A DNA stretch of 64,000 nt. Origin: Microbacterium sp. Marseille-Q6965. GTDB taxonomy: Bacteria > Actinomycetota > Actinomycetes > Actinomycetales > Microbacteriaceae. The translations under genes and the position numbers were made by a program. Below are positions 1-10,597 of the stretch, piece by piece. The stretch is from the NCBI RefSeq assembly GCF_946151065.1, contig NZ_CAMGZA010000001.1, forward strand, positions 186,001 to 250,000. Direction: 5' to 3'. The notes under the pieces were generated by a model. It was not told the origin of the DNA. It did not search any database and worked only from the letters and a program-made list of their open reading frames with translations. Numbering within the stretch: position 1 is the stretch's first letter; the number at the start of each line of letters is the position of its first letter.

Positions 1-13
1 GGCCGGGGACGGG

Positions 14-481
14 TCAGTGCGTCGGATCGACGGCGGGGGGACGGTCGCCCACGTACACGAGCGCGCCCTTGACGGACTGCACGTAGACGACGGCGCCGGC
101 GGGGATCTCGAGCGCGCCAGTGGTGCGAGCCGACCAGGTCTGCCCGTCGGCGAGCTTCACGACACCGGCGATCGGCGTGACGGGCTGCTGCACCGTCCCG
201 GCCATCCCGAGCAGCGCGTCGACATTGAACTTCATCGGGTCGTGCGGGCGACGCAGGCGGCGAAGCAGCGGCGGCCGTAGGAACAGCAGCAGCGCCACGG
301 CCGCGACAGCCGCGATGATGATCTGCAGCCAGATCGGTGCGCCCAGCAGCGACGCCGTCAGTCCGATGGCGGCGCCGATCGCGATCATCAGGAATGTGAA
401 CTCGCCCGAGAGCATCTCGATGACGAGCACGATCGCGATCACCGCAAGCCAGGCAATCCAGGCGTAGTCGGCGATGTCCAT
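14..481 (-). CDS. NfeD-like membrane protein
   Basis: A 155-residue protein with three hydrophobic segments (about residues 7-26, 28-47 and 48-68) followed by a soluble beta-rich domain (about 85-150) resembling the OB-fold of NfeD proteins. NfeD partners usually work with SPFH/stomatin proteins in membrane microdomains; such a partner would lie downstream, left of the window edge, and is not visible. The ATG is preceded by a strong ribosome binding site (CCTCCTT on the plus strand, 490-496). The family assignment rests on topology and domain order; the role is inferred. Confidence 0.8.
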   Translation of the reverse strand: MDIADYAWIAWLAVIAIVLVIEMLSGEFTFLMIAIGAAIGLTASLLGAPIWLQIIIAAVAAVALLLFLRPPLLRRLRRPHDPMKFNVDALLGMAGTVQQPVTPIAGVVKLADGQTWSARTTGALEIPAGAVVYVQSVKGALVYVGDRPPAVDPTH

Positions 482-489
482 AGGTTCCC

Positions 490-508
490 CCTCCTTGCGG
501 CCACCTTA
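490..508 (-). promoter_or_regulatory. Promoter -10 and Shine-Dalgarno of the NfeD gene
   Basis: On the minus strand TAAGGT (508 down to 503) fits the TAnnnT -10 type used elsewhere in the window, and AAGGAGG follows at 496-490. The leader would be only about 15-20 nt. No convincing -35 is seen. Confidence 0.4.
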
Positions 509-624
509 TCCATGTGCGGTGTCTCGCGCCGACACTGCGCATGGGCAGAACTGCACATGACGGCCGTGGACAACGATTCGCGCGATCCGTTGGACAGTGT
601 CTCCGGAGCGGGCGGGGACGTCGT

Positions 625-633
625 TGCTAGTCT
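625..633 (+). promoter_or_regulatory. Extended -10 promoter of the SDR gene
   Basis: TGCTAGTCT is an extended -10 (TGn plus TAGTCT at 628-633) about 50 nt before the GTG start at 687. The -35 is weak. Downstream, GGCCGG (640-645) can pair with CCGGCC (655-660) and form a small hairpin in the leader. Confidence 0.4.
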
Positions 634-686
634 CGGGACGGCCGGTCCTTTCGTCCGGCCTCGTCGTCTCACGCAGGAGTTCACCC

Positions 687-1451
687 GTGTCGCAGCCCCT
701 CGCCCCCGGATCCCTCGTCGGAAAGACCGCTCTCGTCACCGGCTCATCCCGCGGCATCGGCGCCGACACGGTGCGGTACTTCGCTGAGGCCGGGGCGAAC
801 GTCGTCATCAACTTCCGCAACAAGGCGCCCCGTGCCGAGAAGCTCGCGGCGGAGGTGCGCGAGCTCGGCGTCAAGGCGCTCGTCGTCGGCGCAGACCTCA
901 CCGACTCGGCCTCCGTCGCCGCCATGTTCGACGCCGCCCGCGCCGAGTTCGGCACGCTCGACATCCTCGTCCTCAACGCCTCGGGCGGCATGGAGTCGGG
1001 CATGGCGGAGGACTACGCGCTGCGCCTCAACCGCGACGCCCAGGTCGGCGTGCTCGAAGCCGCTCTTCCTCTCATGGGACGCGGCTCGCGCGTGGTGTTC
1101 GTCACCAGCCACCAGGCCCACTTCATCCGCACGACGCCCACGATGCCCGAGTACGAGCAGGTCGCGCTGTCGAAGCGCGCCGGCGAGGACGCGCTGCGCG
1201 AGCGCATCCCGGCGCTCGAGGAGGCCGGGATCGGTTTCGTCGTCGTGTCGGGAGACATGATCGAAGGCACGATCACGGCCACGCTGCTGGAGCGCGCCAA
1301 CCCCGGCGCGATCGCCTCGCGGCGCGAGGACGCCGGGCGGCTCTACAACGTCTCCGAGTTCGCGGCCGAGATCGCCAAGGCGGCCGTCGCGCCGGTGCCG
1401 GAGGGCAACGAGCTGCTGCTCGGCGACACCTCGAGCTTCGTCGCCCCGTAA
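687..1451 (+). CDS. SDR family protein with altered active site
   Basis: A short-chain dehydrogenase/reductase of 254 residues. The cofactor motif TGSSRGIG is at residues 18-25 and the NASGG motif near 97-101, so a Rossmann fold binding NAD(P) is expected. The catalytic serine may be S141. The YxxxK motif is not canonical: K163 is present, but the residue four before it is V159; the nearest tyrosine is Y156. The GTG start at 687 was chosen because GGAG-type ribosome binding sequence (CAGGAG, 673-678) precedes it; the open frame extends upstream to 597 without a site. Substrate unknown. It may be catalytically atypical or non-enzymatic. Confidence 0.75.
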   Translation: MSQPLAPGSLVGKTALVTGSSRGIGADTVRYFAEAGANVVINFRNKAPRAEKLAAEVRELGVKALVVGADLTDSASVAAMFDAARAEFGTLDILVLNASGGMESGMAEDYALRLNRDAQVGVLEAALPLMGRGSRVVFVTSHQAHFIRTTPTMPEYEQVALSKRAGEDALRERIPALEEAGIGFVVVSGDMIEGTITATLLERANPGAIASRREDAGRLYNVSEFAAEIAKAAVAPVPEGNELLLGDTSSFVAP

Positions 1452-1462
1452 CTCGCCCGCGG

Positions 1463-1487
1463 CCGGTCCCTCCGCGGAGGGATCCGG
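1463..1487 (+). terminator. Hairpin after the SDR gene
   Basis: TCCCTCCG (1467-1474) is directly followed by its complement CGGAGGGA (1475-1482), and outer CCGG blocks (1463-1466 and 1484-1487) can extend the stem past a one-base bulge. It sits 12 nt after the SDR stop codon. There is no U tract, which is usual for terminators in high-GC actinobacteria. Confidence 0.5.
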
Positions 1488-1516
1488 CGCGCCGCCGTGC
1501 GTGACAAGATGACCGA

Positions 1517-2728
1517 ATGACCTCCCGGCAGTCGTCCGCGCTCCCGCGCGCCGGCGCAGGTGCGGCGCGGGCCGGCGCGACTCCGCGCGCGCGGCTGATC
1601 TGGTACGCGTGCGTGGCGGCGGCGGCGGTCGTGATCGTGGTCGTCGCCGCGCCCGTGGAGGCCGTCTTCTACGCCGTGCCCGTGCCGTGGGCGCTGCTGC
1701 TCACCGCCGTGCAGGGCGCGGCGCTCGTGGCTGCAGCGAGGTGGTCCGTATGGGCCCTGGCGGCCTTCGCCGCCTCCGGCTTCGCACTGCGGCTGGCACC
1801 CGCTCCCGACGCGGCGCCGTGGCCGTGGTCCGTCACGGCGATCATCGGTTTCACGCTGCTCGTCGGCATCGTCGCGACGGTGCACGGGTGGCGCCTCGGG
1901 ACGGCCGCGTACGTCGTGCCCGCCGTGGCCGTCTCCCTCCCCGCCGTCCTGGACGACGCCCCGCAGACGCTCGCCAGCGCGATCGTGGCGCTTTCGCTGG
2001 GAGCGGGTGGCTTGGCGGTCGGCGCGCTCCTGCACGAACGGGTGCGGGTGGCAGGCCAGCTCGCTCGGGAGCGAGAGGTGAGCGCCGCCGAGCACGAGCG
2101 CCGGCTCGTCGCCGAGGAGCGCCAGCGCATCGCGCGCGAGTTGCACGATGTCGTGGCCCACGGCCTGTCGCTCATCCAGGTGCAGGCCACCTCGGCGCGT
2201 TACCGCCTGCCCGGCCTGCCGCAAGAAGCGGTTTCGGAGTTCGAGGACATTGCGCGGTCCGCGCGCAGCTCGCTGGTAGAGATGCGCCATCTCCTCGGCG
2301 CGCTGCGCGGTGAGGACGCCGCTGAACGCGCGCCCCAGCCGTCGATCGAGGACATCCCCGCGCTCATCGGCGAGACCGAGAGGGCGGGGGCCCGGGTGCG
2401 GCTGCAGCTGGCGGTGACCGAGGGCGTCTCGCGCCCCACCGGTATCGCGACGTACCGGATCGTGCAGGAGGCCATCAGCAACGCCGTGCGCCACGCACCC
2501 GGAGCGGCCATCGACGTGGCCGTCTCCAGCCGTGACGGCGCGGTGCTCATCGAGGTGGCCAACGCTCCGGGCGATGAGACGCCGGCTCGCTCCGGCGAGG
2601 GACACGGCCTCGTGGGAATGCGCGAACGCGCGGCCCTGCTCGGCGGCTCGCTGCACGCCGGCCCGACCGCAGCGGGCGGGTTCCGGGTCGCGGCCGCTCT
2701 GCCCCTCGCCCCGCAGGAGGCGCCGTGA
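1517..2728 (+). CDS. NarL-type sensor histidine kinase
   Basis: A 403-residue membrane histidine kinase. Hydrophobic segments fill residues about 29-175 (five or more passes) and no large extracellular loop is seen, so it probably senses a membrane signal. The HisKA_3 H-box RIARELHDVVAHGLS places the phosphorylated histidine at H210. The ATPase domain shows an N-box-like EAISNAVRHA and the closing GLVGMRERAALLGG. The stop codon overlaps the start of the response regulator gene by 4 nt (GTGA), so the pair is translationally coupled. The signal is unknown. Confidence 0.9.
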   Translation: MTSRQSSALPRAGAGAARAGATPRARLIWYACVAAAAVVIVVVAAPVEAVFYAVPVPWALLLTAVQGAALVAAARWSVWALAAFAASGFALRLAPAPDAAPWPWSVTAIIGFTLLVGIVATVHGWRLGTAAYVVPAVAVSLPAVLDDAPQTLASAIVALSLGAGGLAVGALLHERVRVAGQLAREREVSAAEHERRLVAEERQRIARELHDVVAHGLSLIQVQATSARYRLPGLPQEAVSEFEDIARSARSSLVEMRHLLGALRGEDAAERAPQPSIEDIPALIGETERAGARVRLQLAVTEGVSRPTGIATYRIVQEAISNAVRHAPGAAIDVAVSSRDGAVLIEVANAPGDETPARSGEGHGLVGMRERAALLGGSLHAGPTAAGGFRVAAALPLAPQEAP

Positions 2729-3399
2729 GCGATCGCATCACCGTGCTCGTCGTCGACGATCAGGCCATGGTGAGGGCGGGGTTCGCCGCCCTCCTCGACG
2801 CCCAGGACGGCATCCGCGTCGTCGGACAGGCCGGCGACGGCGTCGAGGCGGAGCGGCTCGCCCGCGAGCTGCGCCCGGACGTCATCCTGATGGACGTGCG
2901 CATGCCGCAGCGTGACGGCATCGAGGCGACGAGGCGGATCCTGCGGCCCGAGCGGCCGCTGCCGCATGTGCCCCGGATCCTCATGCTCACCACGTTCGAT
3001 GTGGACGAGTACGTCCTCGAAGCTCTTCGGGCCGGCGCGAGCGGCTTCCTGCTCAAGGACGCGCTGCCGGATGAGCTCGTGCACGCCGTGCGCGTCGTGG
3101 CGGCAGGCGAGGCGCTCCTGGCGCCGACCGTGACGCGCCGCTTCATCGAGCGCTTCGCCGCACAGCCCGCCGAGACCCCCCGCGCCGCGCTGACGCTCAA
3201 CGGCCTGACGGACCGCGAGCGAGAGGTGCTCGTGCTGATCGGGCAAGGGCTGTCGAACGGCGAGATTGCGGCAGAGCTCTACATCGGCGAGCAGACGGTG
3301 AAGACGCACGTGGGCAAGCTGCTGCAGAAGCTGGGGGCGCGCGACCGCGTGCAGCTCGTCATCACCGCCTACGACGCGGGCCTCGTGCAGCCCGGCTGA
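2725..3399 (+). CDS. LuxR/NarL family response regulator
   Basis: A 224-residue response regulator with an N-terminal receiver domain (acidic DD pair at residues 11-12, phospho-acceptor D57 in VILMDVRMP, conserved lysine in FLLKD) and a C-terminal LuxR-type helix-turn-helix (about 155-215, LTDREREVLVLIGQGLSNGE). It begins inside the kinase stop codon and is its cognate partner. The tandem repeats and the palindrome just downstream, in front of the acyltransferase gene, are candidate binding sites, which would make that gene its target; this link is inference. Confidence 0.9.
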   Translation: MSDRITVLVVDDQAMVRAGFAALLDAQDGIRVVGQAGDGVEAERLARELRPDVILMDVRMPQRDGIEATRRILRPERPLPHVPRILMLTTFDVDEYVLEALRAGASGFLLKDALPDELVHAVRVVAAGEALLAPTVTRRFIERFAAQPAETPRAALTLNGLTDREREVLVLIGQGLSNGEIAAELYIGEQTVKTHVGKLLQKLGARDRVQLVITAYDAGLVQPG

Positions 3400-3400
3400 G

Positions 3401-3450
3401 GCCCTCACCCCGTGGTGGGGCAGGACGGGCCCTCACCCCGTGGTGGGGCA
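3401..3450. repeat. Two tandem 22-bp repeats, 28-bp period
   Basis: The unit at 3401-3422 recurs exactly at 3429-3450, with a 6-nt spacer between them. Each unit holds CACCCCGTGGTGGGG, which can fold as a short hairpin (CACC/GGTG or CCCC/GGGG). A 28-bp period is not far from three helical turns, so both copies lie on nearly the same face of the helix. Candidate tandem operator of the two-component system, or a terminator of the kinase/regulator operon. Confidence 0.6.
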
Positions 3451-3465
3451 CGACCGGGCGCGGAT

Positions 3466-3481
3466 TCACTCCCCGGAGTGA
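3466..3481. promoter_or_regulatory. 16-bp palindrome before the acyltransferase gene
   Basis: TCACTCC (3466-3472) and GGAGTGA (3475-3481) are perfect inverted arms separated by CC. It lies 57 nt upstream of the acyltransferase start and 15 nt after the tandem repeats. It may be an operator for a dimeric regulator. Confidence 0.45.
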
Positions 3482-3538
3482 TCCGCTTGCCGGCATCGCA
3501 CTCCTACGGTCTCCCGGTAACCCACCCGAGGAGGACCG

Positions 3539-4912
3539 ATGACCGCCGTCGCACCCGCGCCGTTGCTCACGCCGCGCGCCACCACACCCGCCGCACCCGC
3601 GCGCGATCGCAGCCTGGACCTGCTGCGCGCCGGCTGCACCGTGCTCGTCGTCCTGCTGCACGCCATGATGGTCGGCGTCACGGTGGTCGATGGCGCACCG
3701 GTCTTCGCCAATGCGTTGGAGACGGTCTGGTTCGCACCGGTGAGCTGGTTCGTGCAGATGATGCCGCTGTTCTTCCTCGCGGGCGGGGCAACGGGGCTCG
3801 GCGCGTGGCGCCGCGCGCGGGCACGGGGCGTGACCGCCGGCACCTTCGCCGCGTCGCGGGTGCAGCGGCTGATCGCGCCGGCGCTCACCGTGATGATGGT
3901 GATGGGTGGGGGACTGCTCGCCCTGACGGTCGCCGGCGTACCGGCCGACATCGTCGCCACCGCAGGGTTCCGGATGTCGCAGCCGCTGTGGTTCCTCGGC
4001 GTGTTCGTCCTCGTCCAGGCCCTCGTCCCCGCGATGACCGCCCTGCATGAGCGGCGCCCCGTCTGGGGGATCGCGGGGCCCCTCCTCGCGGTGATCGCGA
4101 TCGACATGGCGCGCCTTGCGACAGGGATCGAGGCGATCGGGTTCCTCGGTCTCGCCGCCGTCTGGCTGCTGGTGCAGCAGCTGGGCTTCCTGCTCGCCGA
4201 CGGACGGCTCGAGGAGCTGTCGCGCGACGCGCGGCTCGGCATGGCGGCTGCCGCGCTCGGGCTGCTCCTGCTGCTGACGATGGTCGGCCCGTACTCGCCC
4301 GACATGTACGTGAACCTGAACCCGCCGACGCTCGCCCTCGTGCTGCTGGGAACCGTGCAGCTGTCGCTGTTCTCCCTCGCGCAGCCGGCCCTGCGGCGCC
4401 TCGCGCAGGCGCCCCCGGTGGGCCGTGCCGTGGACGCCATCGGCGAACGCTCCATGACGATCTACCTGTGGCATATGCCGGTCCTGATCGGGCTCGCCGG
4501 CCTCGGTGCCGCGCTCAGCCTGCTCGGCGCGCTGCCCCTGCCCGCGCTCGGCTCGCCGGAATGGTGGTCGACGCGCGCGGCGTGGCTCGCGGTCGCGGGC
4601 CTGGCCGTGGCCGGCGTCGTGGCGGCGGCCGAGCGCCTGCCGCGTCCCCGCGCGAGCGCACCGGCGGTCGGGCTGCGCGCGGCGGCCGCCGCGGCGCTCG
4701 GCGTGGTGTCGATCGCCGTGGTCTTCGTCCTCGGCCTGAGCTGGCCGGTCGCCGTGCTCAGCGCCGGTCTCATGGCGCTGGCGCTGCGGCTCGCCTCGCG
4801 GGCGGGGGAGAACCCCCGGCGAGGGTCGGGAGCAGGCCGCATGGCACACGGGCCGCGCCCGGCGCACGCTGGAGTCATCCCCGCGGCGGACGCGGATCCG
4901 ACCAGGGACTGA
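3539..4912 (+). CDS. Acyltransferase family membrane protein
   Basis: A 457-residue polytopic protein of the acyltransferase-3 type (about ten hydrophobic segments). The opening RDRSLDLLRAGCTVLVVLLHAMM carries the family's early arginine and histidine, expected to take part in O-acyl transfer to an envelope glycan or small molecule. The ATG follows GAGGAGG. The last about 25 residues are hydrophilic and poor in family signal. The gene follows a two-component system directly and probably belongs to its response. The acceptor is unknown. Confidence 0.8.
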   Translation: MTAVAPAPLLTPRATTPAAPARDRSLDLLRAGCTVLVVLLHAMMVGVTVVDGAPVFANALETVWFAPVSWFVQMMPLFFLAGGATGLGAWRRARARGVTAGTFAASRVQRLIAPALTVMMVMGGGLLALTVAGVPADIVATAGFRMSQPLWFLGVFVLVQALVPAMTALHERRPVWGIAGPLLAVIAIDMARLATGIEAIGFLGLAAVWLLVQQLGFLLADGRLEELSRDARLGMAAAALGLLLLLTMVGPYSPDMYVNLNPPTLALVLLGTVQLSLFSLAQPALRRLAQAPPVGRAVDAIGERSMTIYLWHMPVLIGLAGLGAALSLLGALPLPALGSPEWWSTRAAWLAVAGLAVAGVVAAAERLPRPRASAPAVGLRAAAAAALGVVSIAVVFVLGLSWPVAVLSAGLMALALRLASRAGENPRRGSGAGRMAHGPRPAHAGVIPAADADPTRD

Positions 4913-4963
4913 CGCGGGAGCGCGGTGCCGGTCCGTAGCGTCGAAAGCGACTGAAGGAGTCCC

Positions 4964-5611
4964 GTGGATCTCATCCTCAACGCCCTGCTCGACACGATCG
5001 CCTCACCGTGGATCTTCGTGGTGGCGTTCGCCATGGCGGCGGTCGACGGGTTCTTCCCGCCTATGCCGAGCGAGACGATCGTGGTGGGTGCCGCGGCGGT
5101 GGGTGCCGCGACCGGCGCACCGAATCTGCTGCTCCTGGCGCTGTGTGCGGCCCTCGGCGCGTTCGCGGGCGACAACGCGACGTACTGGCTCGGACGCGCC
5201 ATCGGCACCGAGCGCTTCCGCTGGATGCGCGGTGCCCGGGCGCGCCGCACGGTGGACTGGGCACGCGGTGGGCTGCGGCGGCGAGGTGCCGCGCTGATCC
5301 TCGTCGCACGGTACATCCCGGTCGGTCGGGTGGCCGTCAACCTCACGGCGGGCGCAACCAGGTATCCCGTCGCCCGTTTCGTCGGCCTCTCCGCTCTGGC
5401 CGCGGCGAGCTGGGCCGGCTACTCGGTCGCGATCGGGGCGCTGTCGGGCCGCTGGTTCGCCGACGACCCGCTGCTGGGCGCACTCATCGGCATCGTGTTC
5501 GCCATGCTTCTCGGCATCGTCGTCGACCGGGTTCTGGAGTGGCGGCGCGTGCGACGGGAGCGGCGTGAGACCGTGGGGACCGGCCACGCGCCCGAGCTCG
5601 CCCGGCCGTGA
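4964..5611 (+). CDS. DedA family membrane protein
   Basis: A 215-residue protein of the DedA/SNARE-associated family, thought to move phospholipids or polyprenyl carriers across the membrane. Visible hallmarks are the early FPPMPSE motif, GDNATYWLGR, and the arginine/glycine-rich RYIPVGRVAVNLTAG segment. Four or five hydrophobic segments fit the fold. The GTG start is supported by AAGGAG at 4954-4959. The gene converges on the AEC transporter gene with 9 nt between the stops. Confidence 0.9.
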   Translation: MDLILNALLDTIASPWIFVVAFAMAAVDGFFPPMPSETIVVGAAAVGAATGAPNLLLLALCAALGAFAGDNATYWLGRAIGTERFRWMRGARARRTVDWARGGLRRRGAALILVARYIPVGRVAVNLTAGATRYPVARFVGLSALAAASWAGYSVAIGALSGRWFADDPLLGALIGIVFAMLLGIVVDRVLEWRRVRRERRETVGTGHAPELARP

Positions 5612-5620
5612 CGTGTTGCC

Positions 5621-6541
5621 TCAGCCGAGCAGCAGCACGACGCCGAAGATGACGGGGATGCAGCCGATCGTCGTGAGGAAGACGGTGTCGCGTGCGATCG
5701 TCTCGCCCACCTCGTAGCGCTGCGCGTAGTTGAAGACGTTCTGCGCGCTGGGGAGGGCGGCCATGAGCACGACCGCGAACAGATCGTGACCGTCCATCCC
5801 GAACCCGAAACGGGCGATCACCCAGGCCACCGCGGGCATGGCGAGCAGCTTGAGAGCCGTCGCGACGATGACGTCGGCACGCGTGCCGCGCGTGGTGAGC
5901 ACGCGGCTGCCGTGCAACGACATCCCGAATCCGATCAGCAGCACGGGGATCCCGGCGTCCGCGATCAGCCGCGCCGGATCCATCACGGCGGGCGGCAGCT
6001 CCACGCCGGTGAACGCGACGATCGTGCCGAGGAGGGAGCCGAGGATCATGGGGTTCCGGGCGGTCCTGCGCAGCACGAGCCGGATCTCCGCCGCGCCCGA
6101 CGAGATCGCGTCGAGGATCGTCAGCACCACGGGAGTGAACAGCAGCAGCTGGATGAGGATGATCGGCGCCGAGAACGCCCCGCTGCCGAGCAGGTAGGTC
6201 GCGATCGGCAGTCCGATGTTGTTGCCGTTGACGTAGCCGGCCCCGAGCGATCCGATGACGGTCGCGCCGAGGGATCGGCGCAGGATGAACCGCGCGACGA
6301 GCGCGTAGACGAGGAACATCGACAGCGCCGCGAGGAGCGACACGGGCAACAGCGAGGAGAAGAGCACCGTGACGTCGGCGTCGGCGAGAACCACGAACAG
6401 CAGGAACGGGCTGAGGACGAAGAACGTCAGACGGCTCAACACGTATCGGCCCTGCGCGCCGAGGATCCCGGTGCGGCCGACGATGTATCCGATGACGATC
6501 GCCAGCCCGACGACGGCGTAACCCGTGAGCACCGCGGTCAT
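5621..6541 (-). CDS. AEC family transporter
   Basis: A 306-residue membrane protein of the auxin-efflux-carrier (AEC) superfamily with about ten hydrophobic segments in the two-half arrangement of these permeases, and the family's glycine/asparagine-rich segments (GAGYVNGNNIGLPIA and, near the end, ALPSAQNVFNYAQRY). Such proteins export organic anions or amino-acid derivatives. The substrate cannot be told from sequence. It is divergent from the LOG gene. Confidence 0.85.
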   Translation of the reverse strand: MTAVLTGYAVVGLAIVIGYIVGRTGILGAQGRYVLSRLTFFVLSPFLLFVVLADADVTVLFSSLLPVSLLAALSMFLVYALVARFILRRSLGATVIGSLGAGYVNGNNIGLPIATYLLGSGAFSAPIILIQLLLFTPVVLTILDAISSGAAEIRLVLRRTARNPMILGSLLGTIVAFTGVELPPAVMDPARLIADAGIPVLLIGFGMSLHGSRVLTTRGTRADVIVATALKLLAMPAVAWVIARFGFGMDGHDLFAVVLMAALPSAQNVFNYAQRYEVGETIARDTVFLTTIGCIPVIFGVVLLLG

Positions 6542-6636
6542 GCTGCTGCCGGCATACTTTCACCCGTTCGCGTGCTCACCCGCTCCACGATACGCCGCCC
6601 CTTCCGATCCTCCCGCCTCCGGGCCCGCCGAGAACG

Positions 6637-6642
6637 TAGGCT
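6637..6642 (+). promoter_or_regulatory. -10 box of the LOG gene (leaderless)
   Basis: TAGGCT ends 6 nt before the GTG at 6649, which places the start codon at or next to +1. Confidence 0.55.
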
Positions 6643-6648
6643 GGGCGG

Positions 6649-7254
6649 GTGCCCCACACTCTCGAGCGCATCACCGTCTTCACCGGATCTTCGCCCGGTA
6701 GGGGAGAGGCCTACCTCACGGCAGCGCGCGCGGTGGGCACGCGGATCGCGCAGCGCGGGTACGGCCTGGTCTACGGGGGCGGCAACGTCGGGCTCATGGG
6801 TGCGGTGGCGTCCGCCGCACGCGATGCGGGCGGCGAGGTGATCGGCGTCATGCCGCAGGCGCTGCTGAACAAGGAGCTGGCGCACCGCGATCTCAGCGCG
6901 TTCGAGGTCGTCCCCGACATGCACGCGCGCAAGATGCGGATGGCCGATCTCGCGGACGGATTCGTGGCGCTGCCCGGCGGGATCGGCACGCTCGAGGAGT
7001 TCTTCGAGGCATGGACGTGGCTCCAGCTCGGCATCCATGCCAAGCCGATCGCGCTGTACGACGTCGACGGGTTCTGGGATCCCGCCCTCGCGCTGGTGGA
7101 CCGTCTCGTGGACGAGGGGTTCGTGGCGCACGGGCTGCGCGATCACCTGATCGTCGCGACCGATCCCGACGAGCTACTCGACCGCTTCCTGCAGTGGACG
7201 CCACCACCGCCGAAGTGGCCGGAGACGACGAGCCCGACGGCCGCGCTGCGCTGA
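6649..7254 (+). CDS. LOG family TIGR00730 phosphoribohydrolase
   Basis: A 201-residue Rossmann-fold protein of the LOG (lonely guy) type. GGGNVGLMG and PGGIGTLEEFFE are the two family signatures; the latter forms the active site that cleaves nucleoside 5'-monophosphates to a base and ribose 5-phosphate, as in cytokinin activation. In bacteria the physiological substrate is often AMP-like or unknown. The GTG start is set by the -10 box 6 nt upstream. Three bases separate it from the next gene, so the two are probably co-transcribed. Confidence 0.9.
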   Translation: MPHTLERITVFTGSSPGRGEAYLTAARAVGTRIAQRGYGLVYGGGNVGLMGAVASAARDAGGEVIGVMPQALLNKELAHRDLSAFEVVPDMHARKMRMADLADGFVALPGGIGTLEEFFEAWTWLQLGIHAKPIALYDVDGFWDPALALVDRLVDEGFVAHGLRDHLIVATDPDELLDRFLQWTPPPPKWPETTSPTAALR

Positions 7255-7257
7255 TCG

Positions 7258-7710
7258 GTGACCGCTTTCCGTACCCGCATGCCCGCCCGCCCGGACTGTT
7301 CCGACCTCGTGCTGCTGCGGCGCGTGCGCGACCGCATCGACCGCGAGTACGCCAGCCCGCTCGACGTCGAGGCGCTCGCCCGCGGGGTGCACCTCTCGGC
7401 CGGCCATCTGAGCAGGCGCTTCCGCGAGGAGTACGGCGAGTCGCCGTACAGCTATGTGATGACCAGGCGCGTGGAGCGCGCGATGGCCCTGTTGCGGCAG
7501 ACGGAGCTGAGCGTGACCGAGGTCTGCCTGGCCGTGGGCGCTCAGTCGCTCGGCACGTTCAGCACGCGCTTCAAGGAGCTCGTGGGCATGTCGCCGTCGG
7601 AGTATCGCCGCAGCTCCTTCGGAGCGCTCGACGCCGTCCCTCCGTGCATGGTGCGGCGCTTCACGCGACCGATCAGGAATCGAGAAGCGCCGGGGGGCGA
7701 CGCGCAATAG
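7258..7710 (+). CDS. AraC family helix-turn-helix regulator, DNA-binding domain only
   Basis: A 150-residue protein consisting almost wholly of an AraC-type double helix-turn-helix domain (about residues 18-118: YASPLDVEALARGVHLSAGHLSRRFREEYGES ... AQSLGTFSTRFKELVGMSPSEYRR, given here in parts). It lacks the sensory domain of full AraC proteins. The GTG start overlaps nothing and lies 4 nt after the LOG stop. The VOC gene that follows starts 11 nt later but has its own -10 box. It likely controls the neighbouring VOC protein gene; this is inference from position. Confidence 0.85.
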   Translation: MTAFRTRMPARPDCSDLVLLRRVRDRIDREYASPLDVEALARGVHLSAGHLSRRFREEYGESPYSYVMTRRVERAMALLRQTELSVTEVCLAVGAQSLGTFSTRFKELVGMSPSEYRRSSFGALDAVPPCMVRRFTRPIRNREAPGGDAQ

Positions 7711-7713
7711 CGT
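7708..7713 (+). promoter_or_regulatory. -10 box of the VOC gene (leaderless)
   Basis: TAGCGT overlaps the TAG stop codon of the AraC-type gene and ends 7 nt before the ATG at 7721. Confidence 0.5.
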
Positions 7714-7720
7714 TGCCCGT

Positions 7721-8131
7721 ATGAACCTGACCATCCATCAGACGATGCTTCCGCACACCGGTCACGAGGACGCGATCGCGTTCTACCGCGACAGCCTGGG
7801 CTTCGAGGTCCGCGGCGACGTCGGGTACAACGGCATGCACTGGATCACGGTCGGTCCCGCTGGGCAGCCGGACGTCTCGATCGTGCTCTACCCCCTGGGC
7901 GCCGACCCCGGCGTCACGGAGGAGGAGGAGCGCGTCATCGAGGCGATGATGGCCAAGGGCACCTACGCCAGCCTGAATCTCGCCTCGACCGACCTGGGTG
8001 CCGTGTTCGAGCGGCTTGCACAGACCGGCGCCGAGATCGTGCAGGAGCCCACCGACCAGCCGTACGGGATCCGGGACGGCGCGGTCCGCGATCCGGCCGG
8101 CAACCTGCTGCGCATCCAGCAGGTGTCGTAG
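7721..8131 (+). CDS. VOC family glyoxalase-like protein
   Basis: A 136-residue protein of the vicinal-oxygen-chelate superfamily with two beta-alpha-beta-beta-beta units. It opens with a histidine-containing strand and AIAFYRDSLGFEV and ends with the usual IRDGAVRDPAGNLLRIQQ. Members include glyoxalases, ring-cleaving dioxygenases and antibiotic-binding proteins. It follows the AraC-type regulator. Substrate unknown. Confidence 0.85.
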   Translation: MNLTIHQTMLPHTGHEDAIAFYRDSLGFEVRGDVGYNGMHWITVGPAGQPDVSIVLYPLGADPGVTEEEERVIEAMMAKGTYASLNLASTDLGAVFERLAQTGAEIVQEPTDQPYGIRDGAVRDPAGNLLRIQQVS

Positions 8132-8139
8132 GCCTTCGC

Positions 8140-8145
8140 TACGGT
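8140..8145 (+). promoter_or_regulatory. -10 box of the UvrA-like gene (leaderless)
   Basis: TACGGT lies 7 nt before the ATG at 8153, between the VOC stop codon and the start. Confidence 0.5.
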
Positions 8146-8152
8146 TGCGTCC

Positions 8153-10510
<2,358 letters not shown>

Positions 10511-10597
10511 CCCCTCGCGCGCGCGGCCTCACGGTGGCGACGGCGCGGGCGGGTCGGCGTCGCGCCCGCACGGCTCCGGGCGCGAACGCGTCTCGGC

